This document shows, piece by piece, positions 35,623 through 43,286 of a stretch of 49,606 nucleotides of DNA. The translations under genes and the position numbers were made by a program. The stretch spans positions 1 to 49,606 of the forward strand of contig JANXUB010000009.1 of assembly GCA_025352105.1 (NCBI GenBank). Direction: 5' to 3'. Source of the DNA: Burkholderiales bacterium. Its GTDB lineage: Bacteria; Pseudomonadota; Gammaproteobacteria; Burkholderiales; Casimicrobiaceae. The notes under the pieces were generated by a model that was not told the origin of the DNA, made no database searches, and saw only the letters and a program-made list of their open reading frames with translations. The first letter of the stretch is position 1. Every line of letters begins with the position of its first letter.

Positions 35623-36817
35623 GCGTTCAAGGGGAGCTGAGGCGAGGACATGGCGTTGTCTTGTCATCTAGTTGGCGAGTATTCAGCACAATCAAAGCCA
35701 ATTTCAGGTTTAAGTTAACGACACCTAAAATTTCGCTGCCCTTATCGAGCATCAGACGCGCCGACGGTCGTTGGTCGATCCTTGCGCTACTGCGATTCAA
35801 CGCCCAGCGCTGGTGCTTACTCAAGTGGCCTTGACCGAATACTGTTCTTTTGAGCGGTCTGTAGGCGCGGATTTAGCCGCGCTCTCAACGTACCACGCAA
35901 CGCCAGGTCGTAGCCTACTAGGCCCAAACGAAAAGTATTGGGCCCTGACCGCAGACTCGACGGCCACGGCGCGCCGCAAGGTCGAAGCGCTGGAGCGTAT
36001 AGCCCGCCGCCCTGGCCGAGCGCTTGATCGGTGCTGCGGGCAACTTGATGCAAGTTCATCTCGAACAGCTCAGCCGCAAACGGGCCAGCCAATGCAAGCG
36101 AGCAGAAGTGGCATTGCCCGCCTACACCGGATCCGAGCGACGGCAAGTCTCCAGCTGACGCACAACATCGGTGGTTTGATTGCTCAGCGTTATCGCTTGT
36201 CATCCGGGCGACCGACGCTATCAACGTAATTAATTTTCTCTTCTGATTTGTGGCTAGATGTCGGGGCAATTTCCGTCGGATCTGCTTACTACGTCAGAAT
36301 CGTCGAAGCCAAACGCGCGATAGCCCGCCTGTGGCGGGGGCTATAAAAGCATCCGGTTGCGCAATGCGCGCCATGCACGGCCGTCAGTCGCGACGCGGTC
36401 AGCAGTCACCCGAATCCATGATCTCCAAATCGATGAGGCTGTGGGTGTCAGCAGCGATTTGAATCGAATAATCGCCATTTTTACGGCGGAGTAAGTAGTT
36501 TTGCGGATAGTGCAACCGCCGATTTCTAACTAATCTTTGCCCAATGAAATGGTTGCGCATGATTTGGAAAAAAGGCAATAGGCAAAGATGAATCGCGAAC
36601 ACAATGTAGCGTCATCGCTATGCAACCGAACACGTAGAGCCGCCATCAATAGCGCTTGCCTGATCGTAGACCTACGCAATGGGCTGGCTGGCTCAATGTC
36701 TGTGATCCGTCGCTGCACGAGCCGATTAGTTTCTAGAAGCTCTGCGCAACTTCGCCACTCTTTTTGTTACGTTTTTTTAGTTCGTAGCCAACGTCGGTAT
36801 TTTTCGGGAATAAATTC
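35623..36817. other. 1.2-kb region with no recognisable gene
   Basis: Open frames exist on both strands (for example + 35771-36229 and - 35817-36269), but they overlap each other and neither shows a domain, signal peptide or good ribosome site. The region could contain decayed genes that I cannot identify. It contains an exact copy of the dispersed 18-bp motif at 36491-36508. The last part should hold the promoter of the EAL gene at 36818. Confidence 0.4.
36491..36508 (+). repeat. Copy 4 (exact) of dispersed motif GTAAGTAGTTTTGCGGAT
   Basis: Identical over 18 bp to 3030-3047. The flanks GGCGG (36485-36489 region) and CCGCC (just downstream) could pair to put the motif in the loop of a hairpin. 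It lies 310 bp upstream of the GGAEF-EAL gene. Confidence 0.6.
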
Positions 36818-38977
36818 GTGAACGACATCAGTATTAGCCAGAAATCAACGGCGAACTTGGGCTCGGTCTCACTAGCGGCATCATTTGGTTTATTCGTCAT
36901 CGTCGTCGTCGCTGCCAGCACGCTGATCCAGCTTTCGATGCAGCAACAGGTTATTGCCGACGCGCAGGCGAGGCTTGTGGTGAACACCCTAGGCCTGTCA
37001 GAGGCGATTGAGCTGTCCGATCAGTCAAGAATTCAGCTCGCGGCGCAGCGAGTCTTCCAAGACGGCGATGCAAGGAGACTTTTAATCACCGACACCGTTT
37101 CGCAACCGATTGCTGATTTACGACCCAAGACAACCAGTGTCACCACGACGACATCGCTCACGCTCAGTGATTGGTTGCCGCGCGCAATCTGGTCCAAGAC
37201 GCTCCATCGGGCGCTCGATAGTCAGGGACTTTCAACCGGTACGTTGGCTGTCGACTACGAATTCAAAGCGTTGGCGCAGTCGTTTTTCTGGATACTTGTC
37301 GTGGCGGCTGGCTTACTTGGCTTCGCGGTCGTTCTTGCGCGGAGAACACATCAAAGGCTCGACCAGGCGTTGCGGCTACCAACGCGATCAATTGAAGAAC
37401 TCTCCGAACAAATCGCCCAGACAGGCGCGCTTTCGACACGGCTGCCCAAGCTTGCTGGCAACGATTTTGGTCGCTTTGAGTGGGCTGTGAATCGGCTGAT
37501 GGAGCAATTGGAGCGTCAGGAGAAGAAGTCGTCTCTGCACCTTGCGCGTCTTGAAGTAGAAGTTGACAAACGCACGAAGGCGCTCGCGGCGACCAATGAT
37601 CGCCTGAGACGGCTGGCGTACACGAGCAGCGAAACCTCACTCCCGAACCGGGCAGCTTTTCTTGACAGATTGCATAAGCTTTGCGCAACGCCATTTTCTG
37701 ATCGCGAAGTCCTCGCTGTGTTTGTTTTGCGAATGACGCGTGTGCGCTACGCAAACGAAGCTTTTGGATTCGATGTTGGTGACTTGATGATCGAATCAGC
37801 TGCAGCGAGTTTGGCTGCGGCAGCGTCGCCATCCTCGGAGATATTTCATTTGGGCGGTGCCGAATTTGCCGTCGTACAAATTAATGCACCACAAGAAATG
37901 AGCGTAGTTGCCGATGATTTATTGCGTCTGGACGAAGCTCCATTTGTGCATCGCGGCGCTACCTTGACGCTACTGCCAAAAATTGGTTACGCAGTTTTCC
38001 CGCTTGATGCAACCAACGTCGATGACTTGACGCGGTTTGCGATGCTCGCGTTGAACGTTGCTACATCGGCAAACGGTGCAAAAAAGGTCGTCCACTACTC
38101 GCCCGCGCTGCTTCAGGAGACTATCGAATTAGTTCATATCGAATCAGCAATCAAACGTGCTGTTGATAGCGGACAGTTTGAGCCGTATTTTCAGCCGCGT
38201 ATTGACACCAAAACAGGTCGCGTGAACGGTCTTGAGGCGCTAATTCGTTGGACTAGTCCGGAGCTTGCGAACTACACCAATTATGAATTGATTCCCGTTG
38301 CCGAGAGATCACTGCTGGCCACTGAGTTGGACGCAAAAATGATGCGTAAAGTTGTTCAGTGGCTGGCGCCGCTGGCAGCAGAAGGCATTCGCGTTCCAAT
38401 TGCCATTAACCTCTGTGCGCAAAGTTTTGAGCGACCCGCGTTGCCCGATGAAATCGCGGCCCTAGTGCACTCTCACGGTATCGACATAGGACAGATTGAG
38501 ATTGAACTCGTTGAGACGGTTCTCGTAGAGAATAACGACGTGGTCATGCGTAACTTGATGGCCTTTGGCGACATGGGCATTGGCATCCTGCTCGACGACT
38601 TTGGAACAGGCTATTCGTCATTGCGCCATCTTCGTGATCTTCCAATTTCAACCGTTAAGATTGACCGTATTTTCATCGCTGGTCTGCCAGAACACGCCGC
38701 CTCGCTAGCGATTGTGCAAAGCACCATAGAGCTCGCGAAGAGACTGGGTAAACGCGTTGTGGCCGAAGGCGTGGAAACGTATGCACAGTGGGAAATGTTG
38801 CGCGACATTGGATGCGACGAGGTGCAAGGCTATTTCCTGATGCGCCCGGCGCCTGCGGCCGCTATCGCCAATATGCTGCGACAGCAGTTCGACACGTCCG
38901 TTGGGCACATGTCAGTGGACTTGAGCCACCTTGCTGATGATCACCTTCCAATTGTGCTACCCATCGCCCCCGCTTGA
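36818..38977 (+). CDS. Membrane c-di-GMP phosphodiesterase with degenerate GGDEF (GGAEF-EAL)
   Basis: 719 residues from a GTG start. TM1 lies near 20-40. A small periplasmic part ends at TM2 near 155-170 (FFWILVVAAGLLGFAVVLA), followed by a HAMP-like linker and a coiled coil. The GGDEF domain is degenerate: its signature is GGAEF (346-350), lacking the metal-binding acidic residue, and the NRAAFLDRL start is altered, so it should not make c-di-GMP. The EAL domain looks active: EAL at 473-475 (GLEALIRW), ELVETVLVEN, DDFGTGYSSL, KIDRIFI, VAEGVET and EVQGYF. It should hydrolyse c-di-GMP to pGpG, with the degenerate half as a possible GTP sensor. Confidence 0.92.
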   Translation: MNDISISQKSTANLGSVSLAASFGLFVIVVVAASTLIQLSMQQQVIADAQARLVVNTLGLSEAIELSDQSRIQLAAQRVFQDGDARRLLITDTVSQPIADLRPKTTSVTTTTSLTLSDWLPRAIWSKTLHRALDSQGLSTGTLAVDYEFKALAQSFFWILVVAAGLLGFAVVLARRTHQRLDQALRLPTRSIEELSEQIAQTGALSTRLPKLAGNDFGRFEWAVNRLMEQLERQEKKSSLHLARLEVEVDKRTKALAATNDRLRRLAYTSSETSLPNRAAFLDRLHKLCATPFSDREVLAVFVLRMTRVRYANEAFGFDVGDLMIESAAASLAAAASPSSEIFHLGGAEFAVVQINAPQEMSVVADDLLRLDEAPFVHRGATLTLLPKIGYAVFPLDATNVDDLTRFAMLALNVATSANGAKKVVHYSPALLQETIELVHIESAIKRAVDSGQFEPYFQPRIDTKTGRVNGLEALIRWTSPELANYTNYELIPVAERSLLATELDAKMMRKVVQWLAPLAAEGIRVPIAINLCAQSFERPALPDEIAALVHSHGIDIGQIEIELVETVLVENNDVVMRNLMAFGDMGIGILLDDFGTGYSSLRHLRDLPISTVKIDRIFIAGLPEHAASLAIVQSTIELAKRLGKRVVAEGVETYAQWEMLRDIGCDEVQGYFLMRPAPAAAIANMLRQQFDTSVGHMSVDLSHLADDHLPIVLPIAPA

Positions 38978-38994
38978 AACACGCTTGAAACGTG

Positions 38995-39330
38995 ATCCTG
39001 TCAATGTTTTCATGTGCGTGTCGATGGCCCAACCTACGATTTCGTGGTTGAACACGTAGAGCACGCAGGCCTAAATCTACTCTGCACCCCACCCGCTTCG
39101 GCTTTGCGTCAAAGCGTTCACATGAGAGTGCGCACACGCCGAAGTTGTCAAATGCGATGGCCCTTGACTTTGAACGCGGCAAAAACGCCCCCAAGTCAAT
39201 TCGGCAAGCGCATCGCGAGCAATCATCATGGCTAACGCCCGACCCTTCGACGCGACGTGGTAGCCCGCCTGCGTGACCGAGAGCACCCGTAGACCACCGC
39301 AAGCGAGAACTCGCCCACCAGCTCGCTGAC
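38995..39330 (-). pseudogene. IS3-family orfB (integrase-core) remnant
   Basis: On the minus strand the segment LRVLSVTQAGYHVASKGRAL resembles the start of IS3 OrfB (V-[CL]-x-V-L-x-V-[ST]-x-[AS]-G-Y-Y-A-W). About 200 bp further on, LYVFNHEIVGWAIDTHMKT matches the integrase-core segment around the second catalytic Asp ([LI]-[FY]-[SN]-R-x-[VI]-V-G-W). The pieces lie in different frames with stops between, and most of the core is gone. It is an old remnant on the opposite strand to the orfA remnant at 13518; whether the two come from the same IS type is unknown. Confidence 0.6.
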
Positions 39331-39644
39331 CCGTTACGCCCGATTTCAGACTGCTCGGGCAACACTGTGCTCCTCCTCTCCGCAGCCGTTAACCGGCCGC
39401 TCTCGTAGCGCTTCCCGCACTGCCCGCTGCGACAAAACTCAGGTTCTCGGCCTTCTAGTGGCGAACCACTTCGGCTATGTATTTACGGGTGAACGCACGT
39501 CGCAAGAGCTTCAATTTCCCAGCTTTGTTTTTTTCTGATTTCATTTCAATTTGCGGTTCCCTAAGCGCACAACGGGAATCGCACAAGTTCACACTCGCGC
39601 AAATAAAAGTGCGCGGAGATCGTTTAACTTTAAGTGGATTGTTT
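39331..39644. other. Non-coding stretch before the tRNA pair
   Basis: No intact gene is visible. The stretch lies downstream (minus sense) of tRNA-Cys and may hold the tRNA operon terminator, but no clear stem-loop with a T-run stands out. A third tRNA, such as the tRNA-Leu that follows glyW-cysT in Escherichia coli, was looked for and not found. Confidence 0.4.
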
Positions 39645-39718
39645 TGGAGGCGGGTAGCGGAATCGAACCGCTCTAAACGGATTTGCAATCCGCTGCATAA
39701 CCTCTTTGCTAACCCGCC
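39645..39718 (-). tRNA. tRNA-Cys (GCA)
   Basis: The minus strand folds as a complete cloverleaf. The acceptor stem is GGCGGGT/ACCCGCC. The anticodon loop lies in CGGATTGCAAATCCG with anticodon GCA. The T-arm is AGCGGTTCGATTCCGCT, and CCA is encoded at the 3' end (39645-39647). It lies 92 bp downstream of tRNA-Gly on the same strand, the order seen in glyW-cysT operons. Confidence 0.95.
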
Positions 39719-39766
39719 GTCTCTGCTCTCTATGCGTAACGACAAATGTCACTACGCAAATGAAAA

Positions 39767-39785
39767 CGGAACCGTTGCGGTTCCG
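39767..39785 (-). terminator. Stem-loop between tRNA-Gly and tRNA-Cys
   Basis: CGGAACCGTTGCGGTTCCG is a 7-bp perfect stem with a short loop. On the minus strand it is followed by TTTTCATTT. It could be a partial terminator or an RNA-processing hairpin between the two tRNAs. Confidence 0.4.
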
Positions 39786-39810
39786 CTTGTTTGCTACCAG
39801 TCTTGGAAAC

Positions 39811-39886
39811 TGGAGCGGCAGAAGAGTCTCGAACTCTCGACCTCAACCTTGGCAAGGTTGCGCTCTACCAACTGAGCTACTGCCGC
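39811..39886 (-). tRNA. tRNA-Gly (GCC)
   Basis: Complete cloverleaf on the minus strand. The acceptor stem is GCGGCAG paired with CTGCCGC. The D-arm is AGCTCAGTTGGTAGAGC. The anticodon arm is CAACCTTGCCAAGGTTG with anticodon GCC, and the T-arm contains GAGTTCGAGACTC. CCA is encoded (39811-39813). The first gene of the Gly-Cys pair. Confidence 0.96.
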
Positions 39887-39938
39887 GACTAATAAAATTA
39901 TAGCTGATTCGCAAATGGATGCAAATCGACTGGGACGG

Positions 39939-41150
39939 TTACAGGACTTTCGCAATGGCCTCGGCGACGTAATTGACGTTCTTTCCGTTGAGCGAGGCGA
40001 CGCAAATACGACCGGAGTCGACCGCGTAGATGCCGAACTCATTGCGCAAACGATGCACCTGATCTTTCGTCAATCCAGAGTACGAGAACATGCCGCGCTG
40101 CGTGAGGATATTTTCGAAATTTGCGGTCGGCGCAAGGCGCTTTAGCGCGCCGTGCAGCGCCACGCGCATCGCCTTGATGCGATCACGCATTTCGCCTAAT
40201 TCCTTTTCCCAAAGCACACGCGCCTGCGGGTCGGTGAGCGCTGCGGCAACGACCGCGCCACCGTGTGTCGGCGGGTTCGAATAGTTGGTGCGAATCACGC
40301 GCTTTAATTGCGAGAGCACGCGTTGAGCCTCATCCTTGTCTGCGGCGACCACGGAGATTGCGCCGATGCGCTCGCCGTACAGAGAGAATGACTTTGAGAA
40401 CGAACTCGATACAAAGATCGGCCCCGGTGTTTGTGAGAACAGCTTGACCACAGCGCCGTCTTCTGTCACGCCGTCGCCGAAGCCCTGGTACGCCATATCG
40501 AGAAATGGCACCAGTCCACCCGCGCGAACAGCTGTGGCGATTTCCTGCCACTGTGCGAATGTGGGATCGACGCCGGTAGGGTTGTGACAGCACGCATGAA
40601 GCACGACGATACTGCCCACAGGCATCGCTTTCACGGCAGCCAGGAAGCCGTCGAAGTTCAGGCTTCGCGTCGCGGCGTCGTAATAGTCGTAGTCACGCAC
40701 ATCGAAGCCCGCACTTTCGAATAACGCGCGATGGTTTTCCCAGCTTGGATTGGAGATGTAAACAGCTGCATCGGGCGATACGCGCTTCAGAAAGTCCGCG
40801 CCGACTTTCAACGCCCCGGTTCCGCCAACTGCTTGCACGGTGACAGCGCGGTTGTTTTTTACGATGTCGGAATCAGATCCGAACACTAGTGCCTGAGTCG
40901 CCTTGTCATACGCCGCAATGCCGTCAATCGGCAGGTAGCCTCGCGGTGCCGATTTTTCAGCCATCGCGACCTCTGCTCGCTTGACGCATTCAAGCACTGG
41001 AATCTTGCCATTTTCATCGGTATACACGCCGACGCCCAAATTGACTTTGGCGGGATTGGTGTCAGCGTTAAACGACTCATTAACCCCCAGGATCGGGTCG
41101 CGTGGCGCCATTTCGACGGCGGAAAATAATGATGCGGCGGTATTTGGCAT
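39939..41150 (-). CDS. Aromatic/aspartate aminotransferase (class I, fold type I)
   Basis: 403 residues. The start region contains SLFSAVEMAPRDPILGVNES, as in TyrB/AspC enzymes of Proteobacteria. The PLP lysine lies in SSSFSKSFSLYGERIG. Other family blocks are VVLHACCHNPTGVDPT, DMAYQGFGDG, RTNYSNPPTHGG and the C-terminal RICVASLNG with the substrate-binding Arg. The enzyme moves amino groups between aspartate or aromatic amino acids and 2-oxoglutarate in the cytoplasm. AspC and TyrB cannot be separated reliably by eye. It is transcribed divergently from the BLUF gene with a 120-bp gap. Confidence 0.92.
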   Translation of the reverse strand: MPNTAASLFSAVEMAPRDPILGVNESFNADTNPAKVNLGVGVYTDENGKIPVLECVKRAEVAMAEKSAPRGYLPIDGIAAYDKATQALVFGSDSDIVKNNRAVTVQAVGGTGALKVGADFLKRVSPDAAVYISNPSWENHRALFESAGFDVRDYDYYDAATRSLNFDGFLAAVKAMPVGSIVVLHACCHNPTGVDPTFAQWQEIATAVRAGGLVPFLDMAYQGFGDGVTEDGAVVKLFSQTPGPIFVSSSFSKSFSLYGERIGAISVVAADKDEAQRVLSQLKRVIRTNYSNPPTHGGAVVAAALTDPQARVLWEKELGEMRDRIKAMRVALHGALKRLAPTANFENILTQRGMFSYSGLTKDQVHRLRNEFGIYAVDSGRICVASLNGKNVNYVAEAIAKVL

Positions 41151-41270
41151 GGATGAAAAAAGTGAACGAATTTTTGGAATTGGTTTTCAAACGTATTTTA
41201 TCGTGTGTGGCATCAACCGCGCCCGTCACAAGCCTGCGACCAACGGTTTCAATCACGATAAGATAGCTCG

Positions 41271-41693
41271 ATGATTAGATTGGTTTACGTTAGCACTTGC
41301 GCCCAAAACGTCCAGCTGGACGACGTTGAGTCGATTTTGCGCGTCGCAGAATCGTGGAACGCTGATCGTGAGATTAGCGGGATGTTGTGCTGGTCCGGAG
41401 AATTTTTTCTGCAATGTCTCGAAGGCGAGCGTGGCCCGGTAACCCAATGTTTCGCGCACATCGCTCGGGACCGTCGCCATCACTCGGTGGAGCTAATCGT
41501 CAGTTCCCCGACCACCGTTCGCTGGTTCTCAACGTGGGGCATGGGCTTCACGCGACTGATGTCATCGGGCCGTGTCGACCTGCCGAACTTTGCGGGAGGC
41601 AGTTTCAATCCGTATTTGTTGGAGGCAACGGATTTGCAGGATACCTTTGCACGCCTGGCAAGTCAGGCGCAGCGTTTGAGCGTTGACCCTTGA
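41271..41693 (+). CDS. BLUF-domain blue-light sensor
   Basis: 140 residues, a stand-alone BLUF domain binding FAD. The photocycle residues are present: the Tyr of MIRLVYVST, the Asn of SWNADREISGML, the Gln of GEFFLQCLEGE, and a Trp/Met pair in WFSTWGMGF. The segment IARDRRHHSVEL is also typical. No effector domain is fused, so output must be through a partner. Short BLUF proteins are known to act on c-di-GMP enzymes or transcription regulators, which suits this window, but no partner is encoded beside it. The C-terminus ends inside a 14-bp tandem repeat. Confidence 0.9.
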   Translation: MIRLVYVSTCAQNVQLDDVESILRVAESWNADREISGMLCWSGEFFLQCLEGERGPVTQCFAHIARDRRHHSVELIVSSPTTVRWFSTWGMGFTRLMSSGRVDLPNFAGGSFNPYLLEATDLQDTFARLASQAQRLSVDP

Positions 41694-41724
41694 CCCTCGT
41701 CCCTTGACCCTCGTCCCGTGACCC
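41687..41724 (+). repeat. 14-bp tandem repeat at the end of the BLUF gene
   Basis: The unit CCCTTGACCCTCGT occurs at 41687-41700 and 41701-41714, followed by a partial altered copy CCCGTGACCC. The first unit contains the BLUF stop codon (CCT TGA), so slippage here could change the C-terminus. No function is evident. Confidence 0.7.
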
Positions 41725-41822
41725 AGAGGGTGCGAAGGGGTAATCCCTAGTCGCTGTGAGGATGCGCTCAATAGAATTCGAAGAAGCGGTTTGTTAAATA
41801 TTCATACCGATTGTTAATAAAT

Positions 41823-41829
41823 AAGGAGG
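41823..41829 (+). promoter_or_regulatory. Strong Shine-Dalgarno site deciding the livK start
   Basis: AAGGAGG lies five bases before the TTG at 41835, a near-perfect match to the anti-Shine-Dalgarno sequence. It supports the TTG at 41835 over the upstream in-frame TTG at 41811. Confidence 0.75.
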
Positions 41830-41834
41830 TTACT

Positions 41835-43073
41835 TTGAAGGTTTCACTTAAGGCTTCGGCGATTGCCGTTGCGGTCTCGTTAATGGCAGTCAGTGCAGCG
41901 AGTGCACAAACCGTGAAGGTCGCGTTTATTGAAGGCATGTCCGGCCCCTTCGGCGGTGTCGGTCAAAATCAGCTGAACCATTTCCAGTACGCTGCTGAGC
42001 AGTTCAGCGGCAAGAATGCAAATTCGGGCGTGACGGTGCAAATCGTGCCTATGGACTCGAAAGGTAGCCCACAAGAAGCGCTGGCACTGTTCAAAAAAGC
42101 CACGGATGACGGCATCCGCTTTATCTCTCAAGGTAACGGCTCGTCGGTTGCTGGCGTCTTGATTGACGCGGTGAACAAGCACAACGAAAGGAACCCCGGC
42201 AAAGAGGTCGTGTTCCTAAACTACGCAGCGATTGATCCGGACTTCACCAACAGCAAATGCTCGCCGTGGCACTTCCGCTTTGATGCTGGCGTCGACATGA
42301 AGCTAGAAGCCCTGACCAACTACATGAAGGACAACAAGGCGATCAAGAACGTCTACGTGCTGGGTCAGAACTATTCATTTGGCCAGCAGGTGTCCAAGTT
42401 CACGGCATCAATGCTCGCTACCAAGCGTCCGGACGTGAAGATCGTTGGCAATGAATTGCACCCGCTCGGTCAGGTCAAGGACTTTGCTCCGTACATCGCG
42501 AAAATGATGGCTGCTGGTGCCGATACCGTGGTCACTGGTAACTGGGGCCCCGATCTTGCGCTCCTGATCAAAGCTGCCAAGGATGCTGGCTTCAAGGGCA
42601 ATTTCTATACGTTTTATGCAGGTGTGATTGGCGCGCCGTCAGCGATCGGCGAAGCCGGAACAGATCGCGTGTTCCAAGTGAGCTACTGGCATCCAAACGT
42701 TGAGAAAAATGCGCTGGAGTCCACCTACACAGGCTTCAAATACAAGTTCAAGGAAGAGTTCTACACGGTGGCTTTGGTCAACGCAACGAAGTTTCTGGTC
42801 GCCGCCGTTGAGAAGAGCAAGAGCACCGACGGATTGCCAGTGGCGCGCGCGCTCGCTGGCATGAAAGGTAAAGGCGGTTCTGGCGAAGATATCGAATTGC
42901 GCGCAGCGGATGGCGCGATGCAGCAGGCGCTCTACATTTCGCAGTGGACTCGTGCTGGCGGTCCTGGCGTGAAGTACGCCATGGAAGGCACGGGTCACGG
43001 GTTCAAGACCGTTCGCTATCTGGAGCCGAAGCTGGCCGCGATGCCGACAACGTGCCAGATGACGCGTCCCTAG
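41835..43073 (+). CDS. livK: Branched-chain amino acid ABC transporter, periplasmic binding protein
   Basis: 412 residues from the TTG at 41835. A Sec signal peptide (KASAIAVAVSLMAVSAASA) leads into TVKVAFIEGMSGPFGGVGQ, the start of LivJ/LivK-type binding proteins. Later blocks such as VYVLGQNYSFGQQVS, ADTVVTGNWGPDLALLIKAA and FYTFYAGVIGAP fit the family's two-lobe fold. It should bind a branched-chain or related amino acid or amide in the periplasm and hand it to the LivHMGF membrane complex encoded next. A clear terminator separates it from livH, allowing higher expression of the binding protein. Ligand specificity cannot be read. Confidence 0.9.
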   Translation: MKVSLKASAIAVAVSLMAVSAASAQTVKVAFIEGMSGPFGGVGQNQLNHFQYAAEQFSGKNANSGVTVQIVPMDSKGSPQEALALFKKATDDGIRFISQGNGSSVAGVLIDAVNKHNERNPGKEVVFLNYAAIDPDFTNSKCSPWHFRFDAGVDMKLEALTNYMKDNKAIKNVYVLGQNYSFGQQVSKFTASMLATKRPDVKIVGNELHPLGQVKDFAPYIAKMMAAGADTVVTGNWGPDLALLIKAAKDAGFKGNFYTFYAGVIGAPSAIGEAGTDRVFQVSYWHPNVEKNALESTYTGFKYKFKEEFYTVALVNATKFLVAAVEKSKSTDGLPVARALAGMKGKGGSGEDIELRAADGAMQQALYISQWTRAGGPGVKYAMEGTGHGFKTVRYLEPKLAAMPTTCQMTRP

Positions 43074-43184
43074 GAAAGCGCTGTAGCGTCGGTTCTTTTG
43101 CGGCAGCGGCAAGACGATTGCGGAGATGCTGATGAACAAGCATGTCCCTTGCTTGCTTGTCGGGCGGGCTGCATGCAGAACACA

Positions 43185-43216
43185 AAAGCGGGCCTGCGCC
43201 CGCTTTTGATTTTTTT
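43185..43216 (+). terminator. Rho-independent terminator between livK and livH
   Basis: AAAAGCGGGC-CTGC-GCCCGCTTTT forms a perfect 10-bp stem with a four-base loop, followed by GATTTTTTT. It lies 112 bp after the livK stop and 70 bp before livH. It probably lets some read-through into the membrane-complex genes. Confidence 0.85.
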
Positions 43217-43286
43217 GGTCACATTGCCGCGTTCGTGGCACTGTTTGTAAACTTGCAAGTGACGCTCAGTAGCGGCTAGGGGCCCG

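Noticed and set aside
35817-36269. Two overlapping opposite-strand frames of about 150 codons
   Set aside because: Neither has a domain, signal or ribosome site, and they cannot be distinguished from chance open frames in moderately GC-rich DNA.
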